A stretch of DNA of 64,000 nucleotides from Bog-756 sp963725275 (GCA_963725275.1 CAVRXS010000001.1:416650-480649); one strand, 5' to 3'; shown: positions 9,112-18,746, counted from the stretch's first letter. The notes: generated by a model from the letters alone, not told the origin. A program made the numbers and translations.

Positions 9112-10264
9112 AGAGGGGCATCGTACCGGCTGCGCCGGGACCGCCGACCCGTACGATCGCGCCCTCCGGGTCGCGCAGACGGGCGGTCACCGCGTTGGCC
9201 AGGAGGCGGCCCCGAAGGGTCAGCACGGCCCGACCGTCGACCCGGTTGACCAGCCCCTCGAGGTCCGGGTCGTCGGGCAGGGCGCCGCTCGGGACGCCCG
9301 CCGGCGTGCGGAGGGAGAGGGCGAGTGCCTCGACACGCCGCCGCGCCTCGTCGAGCACCTCCTCGCCGGCGGTCGTCGCCCGGTCGGCCGCCACGAGGGA
9401 CACGTACCGGTCCGGCGTGCGGACGTTCCACCATCGCCGCCCGCCACGGTGGGAATGGGCGGCCGACCCGATCCCGCGGTACTCGCCCTGGGCCCAGTAG
9501 AGGCGGTTGTGGCGGCAGCCGTGCCCGTCGCGCGCCCAGTTGGAGATCTCCTCCCACCGGTAGCCCGCCCCGGTCAGCACCCGGTCCGCCGTCTCGTAGC
9601 GATCGGCCTGGACGTCGTCGACCGGGTGCCGGTCGGGCGACGTGCTGAGCGGTGTGCCGGGCTCGACGCTGAGCAGGTACACGCTCAGATGGGGCGGGGA
9701 CGCCGGCAGTTCGAGCACCTCGCCGAGACTGCGTGCCCAGTCCTCGTCCCGCTCGCCGGCGCCGCCGATGATGAGGTCGAGGTTCCACGACGTGAATCCC
9801 GCCGAGGCCACCGCGGCGGCCGCATGGGCGATCTCCTCGGTGCCGTGCCGGCGACCGAGGCCCTCGAGCACGTGGGGTACGGTCGACTGCACGCCGAGCG
9901 AGACCCGGGTGACCCCGCCCGCCCGGTACGCCTCGAGGCGGCGCGGCTCGACGTCCTCGGGGTTGCACTCGACGGTGACCTCGGCGCCGGGATGTCGGGG
10001 CACCGCGTCGAGGATCGAGACCAGGAGGTCGGCCGGCAGTCTCGTCGGCGTGCCGCCGCCGAAGAAGACCGAGGTGGCCGGCGGCATCCCCTCCCGCTCG
10101 ACGGCTCGGACCAGCTCGGTCACGCACGACGACGCATAGGCCTCCATCAGATGGTCGCGGTCGGTGTAGGTCGCGAACGCGCAGTAGTCGCAGCGGTGCC
10201 GGCAGAACGGCACGTGCACGTAGACGCCGAACGGAGCCGGCTCCCCCGGCGCCACGACGCCCAC
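9104..10264 (-). CDS. hemW: Radical SAM heme chaperone HemW (HemN-like)
   Basis: 386 aa. The radical-SAM cluster motif CRHRCDYC gives Cys21, Cys25 and Cys28; unlike true HemN (CxxxCxxCxC), the fourth Cys is absent, which is the HemW signature. Other family motifs are FFGGGTPTRL, TVECNPEDV and RVSLGVQST. A C-terminal HemN_C-like domain is present. HemW binds heme and is thought to deliver it to respiratory enzymes rather than oxidise coproporphyrinogen. The start is GTG at 10264, one base after the recO stop. The gene sits between recO and glyS in a tight minus-strand unit. Confidence 0.92.
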   Translation of the reverse strand: MGVVAPGEPAPFGVYVHVPFCRHRCDYCAFATYTDRDHLMEAYASSCVTELVRAVEREGMPPATSVFFGGGTPTRLPADLLVSILDAVPRHPGAEVTVECNPEDVEPRRLEAYRAGGVTRVSLGVQSTVPHVLEGLGRRHGTEEIAHAAAAVASAGFTSWNLDLIIGGAGERDEDWARSLGEVLELPASPPHLSVYLLSVEPGTPLSTSPDRHPVDDVQADRYETADRVLTGAGYRWEEISNWARDGHGCRHNRLYWAQGEYRGIGSAAHSHRGGRRWWNVRTPDRYVSLVAADRATTAGEEVLDEARRRVEALALSLRTPAGVPSGALPDDPDLEGLVNRVDGRAVLTLRGRLLANAVTARLRDPEGAIVRVGGPGAAGTMPLYA

Positions 10265-10265
10265 C

Positions 10266-10991
10266 TCAGGTCACCTGGCCGGTGTGGACCGATCGCAGCC
10301 GCCGATCGAGGTGCACCTCGATCGCTTCGGTGGCCAGGGCCCCGATCTCGTCGGTCACGGCCGAACGGGGCTCGGCGAGCACCCCGGACAACCCGCCCCC
10401 GAGGGTGCGCCGCAGCAGCAACAGCCCCTCGGGGGTCAGCGGACGCCCTCGCCGGCAGGTGCGGCAGAGCACGCCGCCCTCGAACAGGTCGAAGGCCACG
10501 AGCTGCGCGTCCTCGTCCTGGCCGCACGAGACGCAGGAGTCGAGCACGGGTGCCGATCCCTCGAGGGCGAGCACCTTGAGGAAGAACCCGGGGGCCACCA
10601 TCGGTGAGGGGTGAATGGCGAGCGCCCCGATCGCGCCGACCGCCATCTCGTAGAGGCGGGGGTTGGCGTGCCGCTCCTGGCCGACCTGGTCGACCACCTC
10701 GAGCATCGAGAGGGCGGCCGACATCCGGTCGAGGTCCTCGCGCACCGCCCGGAAGGTGTCGATGGTCTCGACCTGGTTGATGGTGTCGAGGTCCCCGCGG
10801 CCCTGCCATCCGAGCAGGGCTACATGGGTCAGCGGCTCGAGCCGCGAGCCGAACTTGGAGGTCGTGCGGCGCACTCCTTTGGCCACGGCCCGCACCTTGC
10901 CGTGCCGCTCGGTCATCAGCGTCACGATCCGGTCCGCCTCGCCGAGCCGGATGGTGCGTACGACCACCCCCCGATCGCGGAACTGGCTCAT
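10266..10991 (-). CDS. recO: DNA repair protein RecO
   Basis: 241 aa, normal length. The N-terminal OB fold (FRDRGVVVRTIRLGEADRIVTLMTERHGKVRAVAKGVR) is the strongest RecO hallmark. It is followed by a helical domain and a C4 zinc finger at Cys153, Cys156, Cys176 and Cys179. RecO loads RecA with RecR on SSB-coated gaps. Its ATG overlaps the stop of the upstream small membrane-protein gene (ATGA). The recO-uppS neighbourhood is conserved in Actinomycetota. Confidence 0.95.
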   Translation of the reverse strand: MSQFRDRGVVVRTIRLGEADRIVTLMTERHGKVRAVAKGVRRTTSKFGSRLEPLTHVALLGWQGRGDLDTINQVETIDTFRAVREDLDRMSAALSMLEVVDQVGQERHANPRLYEMAVGAIGALAIHPSPMVAPGFFLKVLALEGSAPVLDSCVSCGQDEDAQLVAFDLFEGGVLCRTCRRGRPLTPEGLLLLRRTLGGGLSGVLAEPRSAVTDEIGALATEAIEVHLDRRLRSVHTGQVT

Positions 10992-11272
10992 GGCGACGTG
11001 CCGGGCCCCTCCGGAGCACCGGTGGCCCCGGGCCCGTCGGGGCCGCTCGCCGGAGCACTGCGGTGGCTGCGACCGCCGAGCAGGTTGCTCGCGGCGATGA
11101 GCCCGAGCAGGACCGGCGGGACGACCACCAACGGGAGCACCGCCGAGAACCCGGCCATGGCCATCAGCACCACCCCGGCGTAGACGAGGAGGCCGACCAC
11201 CCAGCCGGTCACGATCCAGACGCCCCCGACGTCATCGGTCTCACGTGGTCCCCGAGGAGCATCGGCGGCCAT
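10988..11272 (-). CDS. Small two-pass membrane protein, hypothetical (94 aa)
   Basis: The product begins MAADAPRGPRETDDVGG, then has two hydrophobic helices with almost no loop between them (WIVTGWVVGLLVYAGVVLM and FSAVLPLVVVPPVLLGLIAAS), and ends in a Ser/Pro/Gly-rich tail. The start overlaps the uppS stop as TGATG, and its stop overlaps the recO start as ATGA. It is therefore translated as part of the uppS-recO unit. No family is recognised. An envelope-related role is only a guess from its position next to uppS. Confidence 0.75.
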   Translation of the reverse strand: MAADAPRGPRETDDVGGVWIVTGWVVGLLVYAGVVLMAMAGFSAVLPLVVVPPVLLGLIAASNLLGGRSHRSAPASGPDGPGATGAPEGPGTSP

Positions 11273-12042
11273 CAGGTGACCCCTCCGTACCGTCGCTGGC
11301 GGCGCTGGAAGTCCCGCACCGCCGCGAAGAGGTTGGCGCGGCGGAAGTCCGGCCAGAGCACGTCGTCGAAGACCAGCTCGCTGTAGGCGAGCTGCCAGAG
11401 GAGGAAGTTCGAGATCCGGTGCTCGCCCGAGGTGCGGATGACCAGGTCCGGGTCGGGCTGGTCGGGGAAGTACAGACGCGAGCGGATGGCCTTCTCGGTG
11501 ACCTTGTCCGGGCGGACGCCGTCGGCGACCAGGTCCCGCACCGCGTCGACGATCTCGGCCCGGCCCCCGTAGTTGAAGGCCATGGTCAAGGTGCAGCGTC
11601 GGTTGTGCCTGGTCAACTCCGTGGACTCGTCCATGCGCCGGAGCACCCGCTTGGGGACCCGCCAGTCGCGGCGACCGGCGAAGCGGATCCGGACCCCCTT
11701 CTCGTGCAGCTCGTCGCGCCGGCGGACCAGGAGGCTCTCGTTGAACCCCATCAGGTAGCGAACCTCGTCGGGTGGCCGCCGCCAGTTCTCGGTGGAGAAG
11801 GCGTACATGGTGATCCAGGGGATGCCGAGCTCGAGGGCGCCTTCGACCGCGTCGAGCAACGCTGCCTCGCCGGCTGCGTGGCCCTCGGTGCGCGGCAGGC
11901 CGCGGCGGGCCGCCCAGCGGCCGTTGCCGTCCATGACGCAGGCCACATGCGTCGGGATCGGACCTCCGGAAAGGTCGGCGGAAGTGACCGCGGCTGCGGC
12001 ACCCCCTTCGCCGCCTCCGGCACCCGTCCGGTCGTCGTCCAC
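11272..12042 (-). CDS. uppS: Isoprenyl transferase (undecaprenyl diphosphate synthase family, cis-type)
   Basis: 256 aa. The cis-prenyltransferase signature MDGNGRWA is at residues 37-44, with catalytic Asp38. STENWRRP, the Asn-rich MAFNYGGRAEIV and the C-terminal RTSGEHRISNFLLWQLAYSEL follow. It makes the lipid carrier for peptidoglycan and the export-type polysaccharides encoded later in this window. The start is GTG at 12042; the first 27 residues are Gly/Ala-rich and poorly conserved, so a later start is possible. The gene is divergent from the TSUP transporter 100 bp away. Confidence 0.95.
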   Translation of the reverse strand: MDDDRTGAGGGEGGAAAAVTSADLSGGPIPTHVACVMDGNGRWAARRGLPRTEGHAAGEAALLDAVEGALELGIPWITMYAFSTENWRRPPDEVRYLMGFNESLLVRRRDELHEKGVRIRFAGRRDWRVPKRVLRRMDESTELTRHNRRCTLTMAFNYGGRAEIVDAVRDLVADGVRPDKVTEKAIRSRLYFPDQPDPDLVIRTSGEHRISNFLLWQLAYSELVFDDVLWPDFRRANLFAAVRDFQRRQRRYGGVT

Positions 12043-12142
12043 CCTGCGAACCTATCCCCTGTGCCGACGGATCCGTCCCACCCGTCACGCCCCGGACCCA
12101 CGGTGGTTGAGTCCCGGGCCCCACGGGGGCTAGACCCTCCCC

Positions 12143-12901
12143 ATGACCCCCGAGGCCGCGTTGGCTATCTTCGCGGCCGGACTGGCGGCCGGCACCGTCA
12201 ACGTGATCGTCGGATCCGGCTCGCTGATCACGTTCCCGACCTTGCTCGCGCTCGGCTATTCGCCGGTGCTGGCCAACGTCTCAAACACGGTCGGTCTCGT
12301 GCCGGGCAGCGTGAGCGCGGTCGTGTCCTACCGGCACGAACTGGCCGGGCAGCGCACCCGACTGCTCCGGCTCGGCTCGGCTTCGCTGACCGGTGGTGCG
12401 GCCGGCGCGGTCCTCTTGCTGACCCTTCCCCACAGCGTCTTCAAGGCGGCGGTCCCCGCACTCATCGCCCTGGCGACCCTGCTCATGGCTGTCCAGCCCA
12501 GGATCGGCCGCTGGATGGACGCCCGCGGTGACCGACCGCGACACGGCGGACCGGTCCTGCTGGCCGGCGTCTTCTTGTCCGGTATCTACGGCGGGTACTT
12601 CGGGGCCGCCCAGGGCGTGATCCTCATCGCGCTGCTGGCCGTCTTCATCGACGACGACCTCCAGCGCCTCAACGGCACCAAGAACGCTCTGGCCCTCACC
12701 GTCAACGCGGTGGCCGCGGTGCTGTTCGTCCTCACCACCGCCGTCTCCTGGTCGGTGATCGTGCTCATCGCCATCGGGTCGGCGATCGGTGGACAGCTCG
12801 GCGGACACCTCGGCCGCCGGCTGCCCGCGGCCGTGCTGCGGTGGTGCATCGTGACCGTCGGGACCGGGGTGGCCCTCGGGCTCGCCGTCGAGTGGCATTG
12901 A
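12143..12901 (+). CDS. TSUP-family (TauE/SafE) membrane permease
   Basis: 252 aa with about eight predicted membrane helices in two repeats, the TauE/SafE architecture. The first repeat has the typical AAGTVNVIVGSGSLITFPTLLALG followed by ANVSNTVGLVPG. The second has FLSGIYGGYFGAAQGVILIALL followed by NGTKNALALTVNAVAAVLF. Members export or import sulfite, sulfoacetate or other small organosulfur anions. The substrate cannot be told here because no sulfur-metabolism gene is adjacent. It is the first gene of a plus-strand block that separates uppS from era. Confidence 0.9.
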   Translation: MTPEAALAIFAAGLAAGTVNVIVGSGSLITFPTLLALGYSPVLANVSNTVGLVPGSVSAVVSYRHELAGQRTRLLRLGSASLTGGAAGAVLLLTLPHSVFKAAVPALIALATLLMAVQPRIGRWMDARGDRPRHGGPVLLAGVFLSGIYGGYFGAAQGVILIALLAVFIDDDLQRLNGTKNALALTVNAVAAVLFVLTTAVSWSVIVLIAIGSAIGGQLGGHLGRRLPAAVLRWCIVTVGTGVALGLAVEWH

Positions 12902-12987
12902 CCGCGCACGCCTGACGCGCAGAGACATGGATGCCGACGGCGTCCGGCCGTCGCAGGACCATCGGGGTGGCCCGGTAGTGTCGGCCA

Positions 12988-15012
12988 ATGCCCGACGAGG
13001 TGACCGCCACCCTGGCCGAGGTGGCCGCTCGGCTGCCCGGGGGCGGCGAGGCGCGCGTCGGCCAGGCGGAGATGGCCCGTGCCGTCGCCGACGGGGTGGC
13101 CGGTCGCCGCCATCTCGTGGTCCAGGCCGGCACCGGGACCGGCAAGTCGCTCGCCTACCTCGTGCCTGTTCGCGCTCTCCGGCGAACGAGTGGTCGTGGC
13201 CACCGCGACCAAGGCCCTCCAGGACCAGCTCGCATCGAAGGACCTGCCGCTCGTTGCCGAGTCCATCGCGAGCGGCCTCTCCTTCGCCGTGCTCAAGGGA
13301 CGGAGCAACTATCTCTGCGTGCAGCGGGTCTCCGAGATCGGGGGACGCGGCGAGCAGCTGACCCTCTCCGCGGCGTCGGCCGACCCGCCTGACGCCGACG
13401 ACACGCTCCGGGCGCAGGCAGCAGAGGGCCCCGCCGATCCGGGCGGCCTGGCCGACCAGGTACGGCAGCTGGTCCGCTGGGCGGACGACACCACCACCGG
13501 AGACCGGGCCGAGCTCCCCTTCGAGCCCCACTTCCGTGCCTGGGCCATGGTCTCGACAACCGCCCGCGAGTGCCCGGGCGCGTTCCGGTGCCCCTCCGGC
13601 CGGGAGTGCTTCGCCGAGGAGGCGCGGAGCCGGGCCGCCGAGGCGGACGTGGTGGTGGTCAACACCCATCTCTACGGCGCGCACCTGGCCAGCGGGGCGC
13701 GGTCCTCCCGCCCCATACGGTGGTCGTCTTCGACGAGGCGCACGAGGTCGAGGACGTGATGACCGATTCGCTCGGTCTCGAGGTCGGGCCCGGCCGCTTC
13801 CGTGCCCTGGCCGGTGCGGCCCGCCCGATGCTGGCCGGCACGGACACGGCCGCGGTTCGCGCGCTCGACGACGTGGCCGACCTCGCCGACGCCCTCGCGC
13901 GGGCGCTCCGCCCCTGGGCGGGACGTCGCATCCCAGCGGGCGCCCGTCCCGGGACCGGTTCGCCGGCGGAGGGGTCCGATGACGGCCCGGCCACCGGCGA
14001 CCCCGACATCGGCACCGTCCTGGCCCTGGCCTCGGGCCGGGTCGGGCGTCTCGTCGACAGCCTCCGCCAGGCCGGTCGCGAGGCCGGCGACGAGGAGCCG
14101 ACCGACAGGCGGGCCCGCCGCGACCGGGTGCTCCTCGCCGCCGGCCACCTGGACTCGGACCTCGCGCGCCTGGCCTCGCCGACCGACGACGAGGTGGTCT
14201 GGGTGGACGATGATCCGCGCGGCGCCTCCCTGCGGCTCTCCCCGGTCGACGTCGGCCCGGTCCTCGCCGAGCAGCTCTGGGGAACGGTCACCGGGGTGCT
14301 CACCTCGGCCACCGTGCCGCTCGGGCTCGTCGAGCGTCTCGGGATGCCGGAGGAGACCGACGTCCTCGACGTCGGGAGCCCGTTCGCCTACCGCGAGCAC
14401 GCGCTGCTCTACGTGGCCCGGACCCTGCCCGACCGACGGCGACCCGAGTCGGAGCCCGCCCTCCACGACGAGCTCGAGAGCCTCATCACCGCGGCCGGCG
14501 GACGCACCCTGGCGCTGTTCACCAGTTGGCGGGCCATGCGTGCCGCAGCCGAGGTCCTCGGCACACGGGTGCCCTTTCCGATTCTCTCCCAATCGGACCT
14601 GCCCAAGCCGGCCCTGCTCGAGGCGTTCCGCTCCGACGAGGCGGCGTGCCTCTTCGCCACGCTCGGGTTCTGGCAGGGGGTCGACGTGGTCGGGCGCACG
14701 CTCAGCCTGGTCACGATCGACCGGATCCCCTTCCCCCGCCCCGACGACCCGGTGCTCGAGGCCCGCCGCGAGCGGGCGGGGCCGGGCGCCTTCTCGATCG
14801 TGGACCTCCCCCGGGCAGGCACCCTCCTGGCCCAGGGTGCCGGACGCCTCATCCGCACGGCCACCGACCGCGGGGTGGTCGCCGTGCTCGACAGCCGCCT
14901 GGCCACCGCCCGCTACCGCGGCGCACTCCTGACCCGGGTGCCCCCGATGCGCCGCACGGTCGACCGGGCCGAGGTGGTCGCGTTCCTGCGGGCCGTGACC
15001 GCCGGGGGCTGA
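12988..15012 (+). CDS. DinG/XPD-like ATP-dependent helicase (two compensating frameshifts)
   Basis: About 674 aa when joined. Walker A is QAGTGTGKSLAYLVP, motif Ia is VVVATATKALQDQL, the iron-sulfur cluster cysteines are in NYLC and ECPGAFRCPSGREC, and the Walker B box is VVVFDEAHEVED. The C-terminal helicase domain has ALFTSWRAM, FWQGVDVVG and QGAGRLIRTATDRGVV. The frame shifts by one base near 13168 (after AYLVP) and shifts back near 13705 (before LPPHTVVVFDEAH). All motifs are intact in the joined protein, so the breaks are probably sequence errors. It unwinds 5'-3' DNA or RNA-DNA structures in repair. Confidence 0.88.
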
Positions 15013-15065
15013 CCGGCACACGGTCCCCGGTCCCGGACGCGAGTCGCCGGTAGGCTCGGGCGGCC

Positions 15066-15968
15066 ATGGAGCCCCCGCCGCTGGTCAGTGTCGTGCTGGC
15101 CACCAACCGCTCGGGTCCCTTCCTCGGCATGGCCCTCGACGCACTTGCCGCCCAGACCTGGACCGAGTGGGAGCTGGTCATCGTCGACGACGGCGCACCG
15201 GAGCCCGGAGCCCTCGACCTGGCGGCGTCGGGGCTCCCCCGCACGCGGGTCATCCATCAGGAGAACGCCGGGGTCAGCGTTGCCCGCAATGTCGGCATCG
15301 CCCACAGCAACGGCGCGTACCTGACCTTCCTCGACGACGACGACGTCTGGGAGCCGGAACGGCTGCGTCGGGGGGTCGACGCGTTCGACGGCAGGCCCGA
15401 CGCCGTCGCCTCCTACTCCCAGTGGGACTTCATCGACCGTCAGGGTCGCACCCTTGGGGTCGGGGAGCTCTGCGCCGGGGACCTGCGCGCGTTCCTGCGC
15501 CACGACGCCTGGGCGCCGCTCCCGACCCTGATGGTCACCCGGGCCGCGCTCGACCGGACGGGCCCGTTCCATCCCATGCTGACCCTGGGCGAGGACCTCG
15601 ACCTCATGTACCGCATGGGCAGGATCGGGGCCTTCGTGTTCCTCCCCGAGGTCCTCGTGCACTACCGCCGCCACGACGCCAATGTCACCAACGACCACCG
15701 GACGGCGGCCCTGGCATCGGTGCGCGCGCTGCGCATCCAGCAGTGGTGGTCGGCCGACCGGGGTGAGGTCGCCCTGCTCGACGACATCGCCCTCGGCATC
15801 CGGCGGACCCGGGGGTACTGGACCCGGATGCTCGTGCATGGGTCGGCCCACGCGCTGCGCCGCGGCCGCCTGCGGGAAGCCGGTCGCTCCGCTGCCTTCG
15901 TGGCCAGGCACGATCCCTGGCGCGGACTCCGCTCGCTGGTGGCGCTGGCCCGCAGACCGGGCGGCTGA
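15066..15968 (+). CDS. Family 2 glycosyltransferase
   Basis: 300 aa. A GT-A domain occupies the first 200 residues: VSVVLATNRSGPFL, then ELVIVDDGAPEPG, NAGVSVARNVGIAHSNGAYLTFLDDDDVWEPERL (DXD-type metal/nucleotide site within DDDD) and the later acidic GEDLDLMYRMG acceptor-side motif. The C-terminal 100 residues are basic and helical. It transfers a sugar from an NDP-sugar, probably to a cell-envelope glycan, but no partner genes are adjacent. It converges on era with only 21 bp between the coding regions. Confidence 0.88.
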   Translation: MEPPPLVSVVLATNRSGPFLGMALDALAAQTWTEWELVIVDDGAPEPGALDLAASGLPRTRVIHQENAGVSVARNVGIAHSNGAYLTFLDDDDVWEPERLRRGVDAFDGRPDAVASYSQWDFIDRQGRTLGVGELCAGDLRAFLRHDAWAPLPTLMVTRAALDRTGPFHPMLTLGEDLDLMYRMGRIGAFVFLPEVLVHYRRHDANVTNDHRTAALASVRALRIQQWWSADRGEVALLDDIALGIRRTRGYWTRMLVHGSAHALRRGRLREAGRSAAFVARHDPWRGLRSLVALARRPGG

Positions 15969-15993
15969 CCGGAAACCCGGCCGCCGCGGTCAG
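15965..15993. terminator. Inverted repeat over two convergent stop codons
   Basis: CTGACCG at 15965-15971 pairs with CGGTCAG at 15987-15993. Each arm contains the TGA stop of the gene that ends there (GT2 on plus, era on minus). A 7-bp stem with a 15-nt GC-rich loop could fold in either transcript. No U-tract follows, so terminator function is tentative. Confidence 0.35.
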
Positions 15994-16928
15994 AGGCCGA
16001 GCCGGTCGAGGGCATCCTCGCGTTGCTGCCAGCGCTTCTCGACCCGGACGAAGAGCTCGAGGTAGGCACCCTCCGGCATCTGGCGGCGCACGGCGGTGCC
16101 GACCTCCCTCAGTGTGGTGCCGCCCTTCCCGATCACGATGCCCTTCTGCGAGTCGCGCTCGACCAGGATCTCGCAGCGCACCCGCGGCCACTCCCACTCG
16201 GTCACCCGGCAGGCGATGCTGTGCGGCAGTTCGTCGACCACCCGGCGGAGCAGCTCCTCGCGCACCAGATCGGCCACCCAGAAGGCCTCGGCCACGTCGG
16301 TGACCATGCCCTCGGGGTAGTACCGCGGCCCTTCGGGCATCCGTGCCACAACGGACTCGACGAGCGCCTCGACCCCCTCGCCGGTCGCGGCCGAGAGCGG
16401 GAAGTACTCGACCGGCACCGGCGGCGCGCCGTCCTCCGCGTCGAGCTCCTCGATGACCTCGGCGACCTCGGTCAGGTGGGTGAGCACCTCGTTCCCGCCG
16501 ACTCGGTCGATCTTGTTGACCACCACCAGGAGGGCCGGGCCGCCGCCAGTCGCCTCCGCGTCGGGCGCCGCACGCGCCATCGACCGCACCCGCTTCGCCG
16601 AGCGGGTCAGCACCATCCGGTCACCGGGGCCGACCGCGCCCGTTGCCTCGACCAGTGCCACGACCGCGTCCACGTCGTCGAGCGAGGCGGTCGCGGACTC
16701 GTTCATCCGCTCACCGAGCACGGTGCGCGGCTTGTGGATCCCCGGGGTGTCGACGAAGACGACCTGGGCGTCGCTGCGGTTGAGCACCCCGCGTACCTGG
16801 GAGCGCGTCGTGTTGGGCCGGGGCGAGGTGATGGTCACCTTCTGCCCGACCACCGCGTTGACCAGGGTCGACTTTCCCACGTTGGTGCGGCCGACCACGG
16901 CCACGAAGCCGGAGCGGAAGAGGGTCAC
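15990..16928 (-). CDS. era: GTPase Era (16S rRNA maturation / 30S assembly)
   Basis: 312 aa from a GTG that overlaps the upstream stop (GTGA). G1 is GRTNVGKS (residues 13-20), G2 lies in PRPNTTRSQ, G3 is DTPG (60-63), G4 is NKID (138-141) and G5 lies near PLSAATGEG. The C-terminal KH domain carries GIVIGKGGTTLREVG, which binds the 3' end of 16S rRNA. A longer open frame continues upstream to 17939, but it is antisense-like Arg/Gly sequence and is not coding. An insert rich in Ala/Gly (about residues 118-132) lies before G4. Confidence 0.96.
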   Translation of the reverse strand: MTLFRSGFVAVVGRTNVGKSTLVNAVVGQKVTITSPRPNTTRSQVRGVLNRSDAQVVFVDTPGIHKPRTVLGERMNESATASLDDVDAVVALVEATGAVGPGDRMVLTRSAKRVRSMARAAPDAEATGGGPALLVVVNKIDRVGGNEVLTHLTEVAEVIEELDAEDGAPPVPVEYFPLSAATGEGVEALVESVVARMPEGPRYYPEGMVTDVAEAFWVADLVREELLRRVVDELPHSIACRVTEWEWPRVRCEILVERDSQKGIVIGKGGTTLREVGTAVRRQMPEGAYLELFVRVEKRWQQREDALDRLGL

Positions 16929-18208
16929 CCCCCCTCCGCGGCGGACCCCGCAACCGGCACGATGCGCACCCGCTCGATCCGCCGTCCGTTGACCCGGTCG
17001 ACGACAAGGCGGAGGCCGTCCGCGGTGACCGACTCGCCCGCCACCGGCACGTGACCGAGCAGGTCGAAGACCAGACCGCCGACGGTGTCCCACGCCCCGG
17101 TGGGCAGGCTGGCGTCGATGAGGTCGTTGACCTCGTCGACGGCCAAGCGGGCACTGACACGCAGCTCGCCGGAGGCCAGGTGCTCGACGGCAGCCTCCTC
17201 CACGTCGAACTCGTCGACGATCTCCCCCACCAGCTCCTCGATGAGGTCCTCGAGGGTCACCAACCCCGCCGTCCCGCCGTACTCGTTCACCACGATGGCC
17301 AGATGGAATTTGTCGGCCTGCATCTCGCGCATGAGCGAGGAGACCCGTTTGGTCTCGGGCACGAAGTGGGCGGCCCGCAGGTGGTCGCCGACCGGCTCGT
17401 CCTCCTGTCCGGCCCGTACCGCGCGGATCATGTCGCGCGTGTAGGCGACCCCGGCCACATCGTCGATCTGCTGCTCGACCACGGGCATCCGGCTGAAGCC
17501 GGCCTCGAGGGCGCGCTCGAGTGCCGCCTCGACCGTCTCGTCGGTCGCGATGGCCACCATGTCGGTCCGCGGCACCATCACCTCGCGCACCACGGTGTCG
17601 CCGAACTCGATGATCGAATGGATGAGCGCCCGCTCCTCGGTCTCGATGACGTCCCCCTCGACGGCCACGTCGGCCATGGCCAGCAGTTCCGACTCGGTGA
17701 CGCCGGAGCCGAGGTACCCGGTCTGGTCGCCGATGAACACGTTGGCCAGGCCGATCAGGCCGGTCGAGATCAAGCGGATGGGCCAGAAGTGGATGACCGA
17801 TGAGACCACCGGTGCGCTCAACAGGGCGGCCCGCTCGGGGTGGTGGACCGCCCAGTTCTTCGGAACGGCCTCGGCGAAGACGAAGATGACCACGATCTCG
17901 AACACGGTGGCCGCCACCACCCCCCACGCCCCGAACCACCGCACCGCCAGGATGCCGACCAGGGTCGCCACCACGAGCTGGCAGATGAGCACGAGCAGGA
18001 GCACCGGGTTGAGGAATCCCTGGGGGTCCTCGGTGAGACGGACCAGGACCTTGGCTCCCCGGCGCCCGTCGTCGGCCAGGCTCAGGGCCTTGGCACGGGT
18101 GGTGCGCACGAGGCTGGTCTCGGCGAGCGCCAACAGGGCCGACGCGAAGAGCAGGACCAGGACCACGATGACAAGGACCAGGTCCTCCGGGGTGAACGTC
18201 GCGGTCAT
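16925..18208 (-). CDS. HlyC/CorC-family membrane protein (DUF21-CBS-CorC_HlyC)
   Basis: 427 aa. The N-terminal DUF21 membrane domain has about four helices (LVLVIVVLVLLFASALLALAE and others). A pair of CBS domains starts at about residue 205 (VREVMVPRTDMVAI, FSRMPVVEQ, HLAIVVNEYGGTAGLVTLEDLIEELVGEI). A transporter-associated CorC_HlyC domain closes the protein. Family members are linked to Mg2+/Co2+ efflux. The first Met of MTATFTPEDL is chosen because it precedes the first membrane helix; the open frame upstream overlaps ybeY and is not coding. It sits between ybeY and era, as in many bacteria. Confidence 0.92.
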   Translation of the reverse strand: MTATFTPEDLVLVIVVLVLLFASALLALAETSLVRTTRAKALSLADDGRRGAKVLVRLTEDPQGFLNPVLLLVLICQLVVATLVGILAVRWFGAWGVVAATVFEIVVIFVFAEAVPKNWAVHHPERAALLSAPVVSSVIHFWPIRLISTGLIGLANVFIGDQTGYLGSGVTESELLAMADVAVEGDVIETEERALIHSIIEFGDTVVREVMVPRTDMVAIATDETVEAALERALEAGFSRMPVVEQQIDDVAGVAYTRDMIRAVRAGQEDEPVGDHLRAAHFVPETKRVSSLMREMQADKFHLAIVVNEYGGTAGLVTLEDLIEELVGEIVDEFDVEEAAVEHLASGELRVSARLAVDEVNDLIDASLPTGAWDTVGGLVFDLLGHVPVAGESVTADGLRLVVDRVNGRRIERVRIVPVAGSAAEGG

Positions 18209-18221
18209 CGGGCCGGCTCGG

Positions 18222-18746
18222 TCACCGTGACGGGTCGACCAGCGGGGAGACGCGGTGGAAGCGGTCGAGGAGCTGTTGCTCGCGCCGCTCCATGCGCTCG
18301 GCCTCCTCGTCGGCGACGTGGTCCATCCCGAGCAGGTGGAGGATCCCGTGGACGACGAGCAGGGCGATCTCGTCGTCGAAGGTGACCCCGTGGTCGACGG
18401 CGTTGACCGCAGCCACCGCCGGACAGACCACGACGTCGCCGAGCAGGAGTCTGCGACCGCTGTCGGCCTCGATCGAGGCCGGGCCCGTCCCGCCCTCGTC
18501 GGGTGACCGCCCGCTGCGGTCGACCTCGTCCTCGATGGGGAACGAGAGCACGTCGGTGGGCCCCTCCTTGCCGAGGAACCGCTCGTTGAGGGCGGCGACC
18601 GCGTCGGGGTCCACGAAGAGGAGCGACACCTCGGTGTCCGAGGTGATCCCTTCGGCCACCAGTACCGAGCGGGCGAGCGCGGCCCAGCGCTCGACGTTGA
18701 CCGGGTGCTCGGCCTGCTCGTCCGCCGCGAAGATGTCAAGGGTCAT
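18222..18746 (-). CDS. ybeY: Endoribonuclease YbeY (16S rRNA 3'-end maturation)
   Basis: 174 aa. The zinc-binding signature HGILHLLGMDH spans residues 133-143 and supplies the three metal-binding histidines. The upstream LSFPIEDE and GDVVVCP segments are also typical. There is an insertion of about 15 residues rich in Gly/Ser/Glu after LSFPIE. The ATG lies 11 nt inside the end of phoH, so the two are translationally coupled, matching the very common phoH-ybeY pair. Confidence 0.95.
   Translation of the reverse strand: MTLDIFAADEQAEHPVNVERWAALARSVLVAEGITSDTEVSLLFVDPDAVAALNERFLGKEGPTDVLSFPIEDEVDRSGRSPDEGGTGPASIEADSGRRLLLGDVVVCPAVAAVNAVDHGVTFDDEIALLVVHGILHLLGMDHVADEEAERMERREQQLLDRFHRVSPLVDPSR

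Noticed and set aside
15990..17939. Reading era as a 649-aa protein
   Set aside because: The extra N-terminal 337 residues are Arg/Gly-rich and lie opposite the CorC-like frame; the real start is the GTG at 16928.
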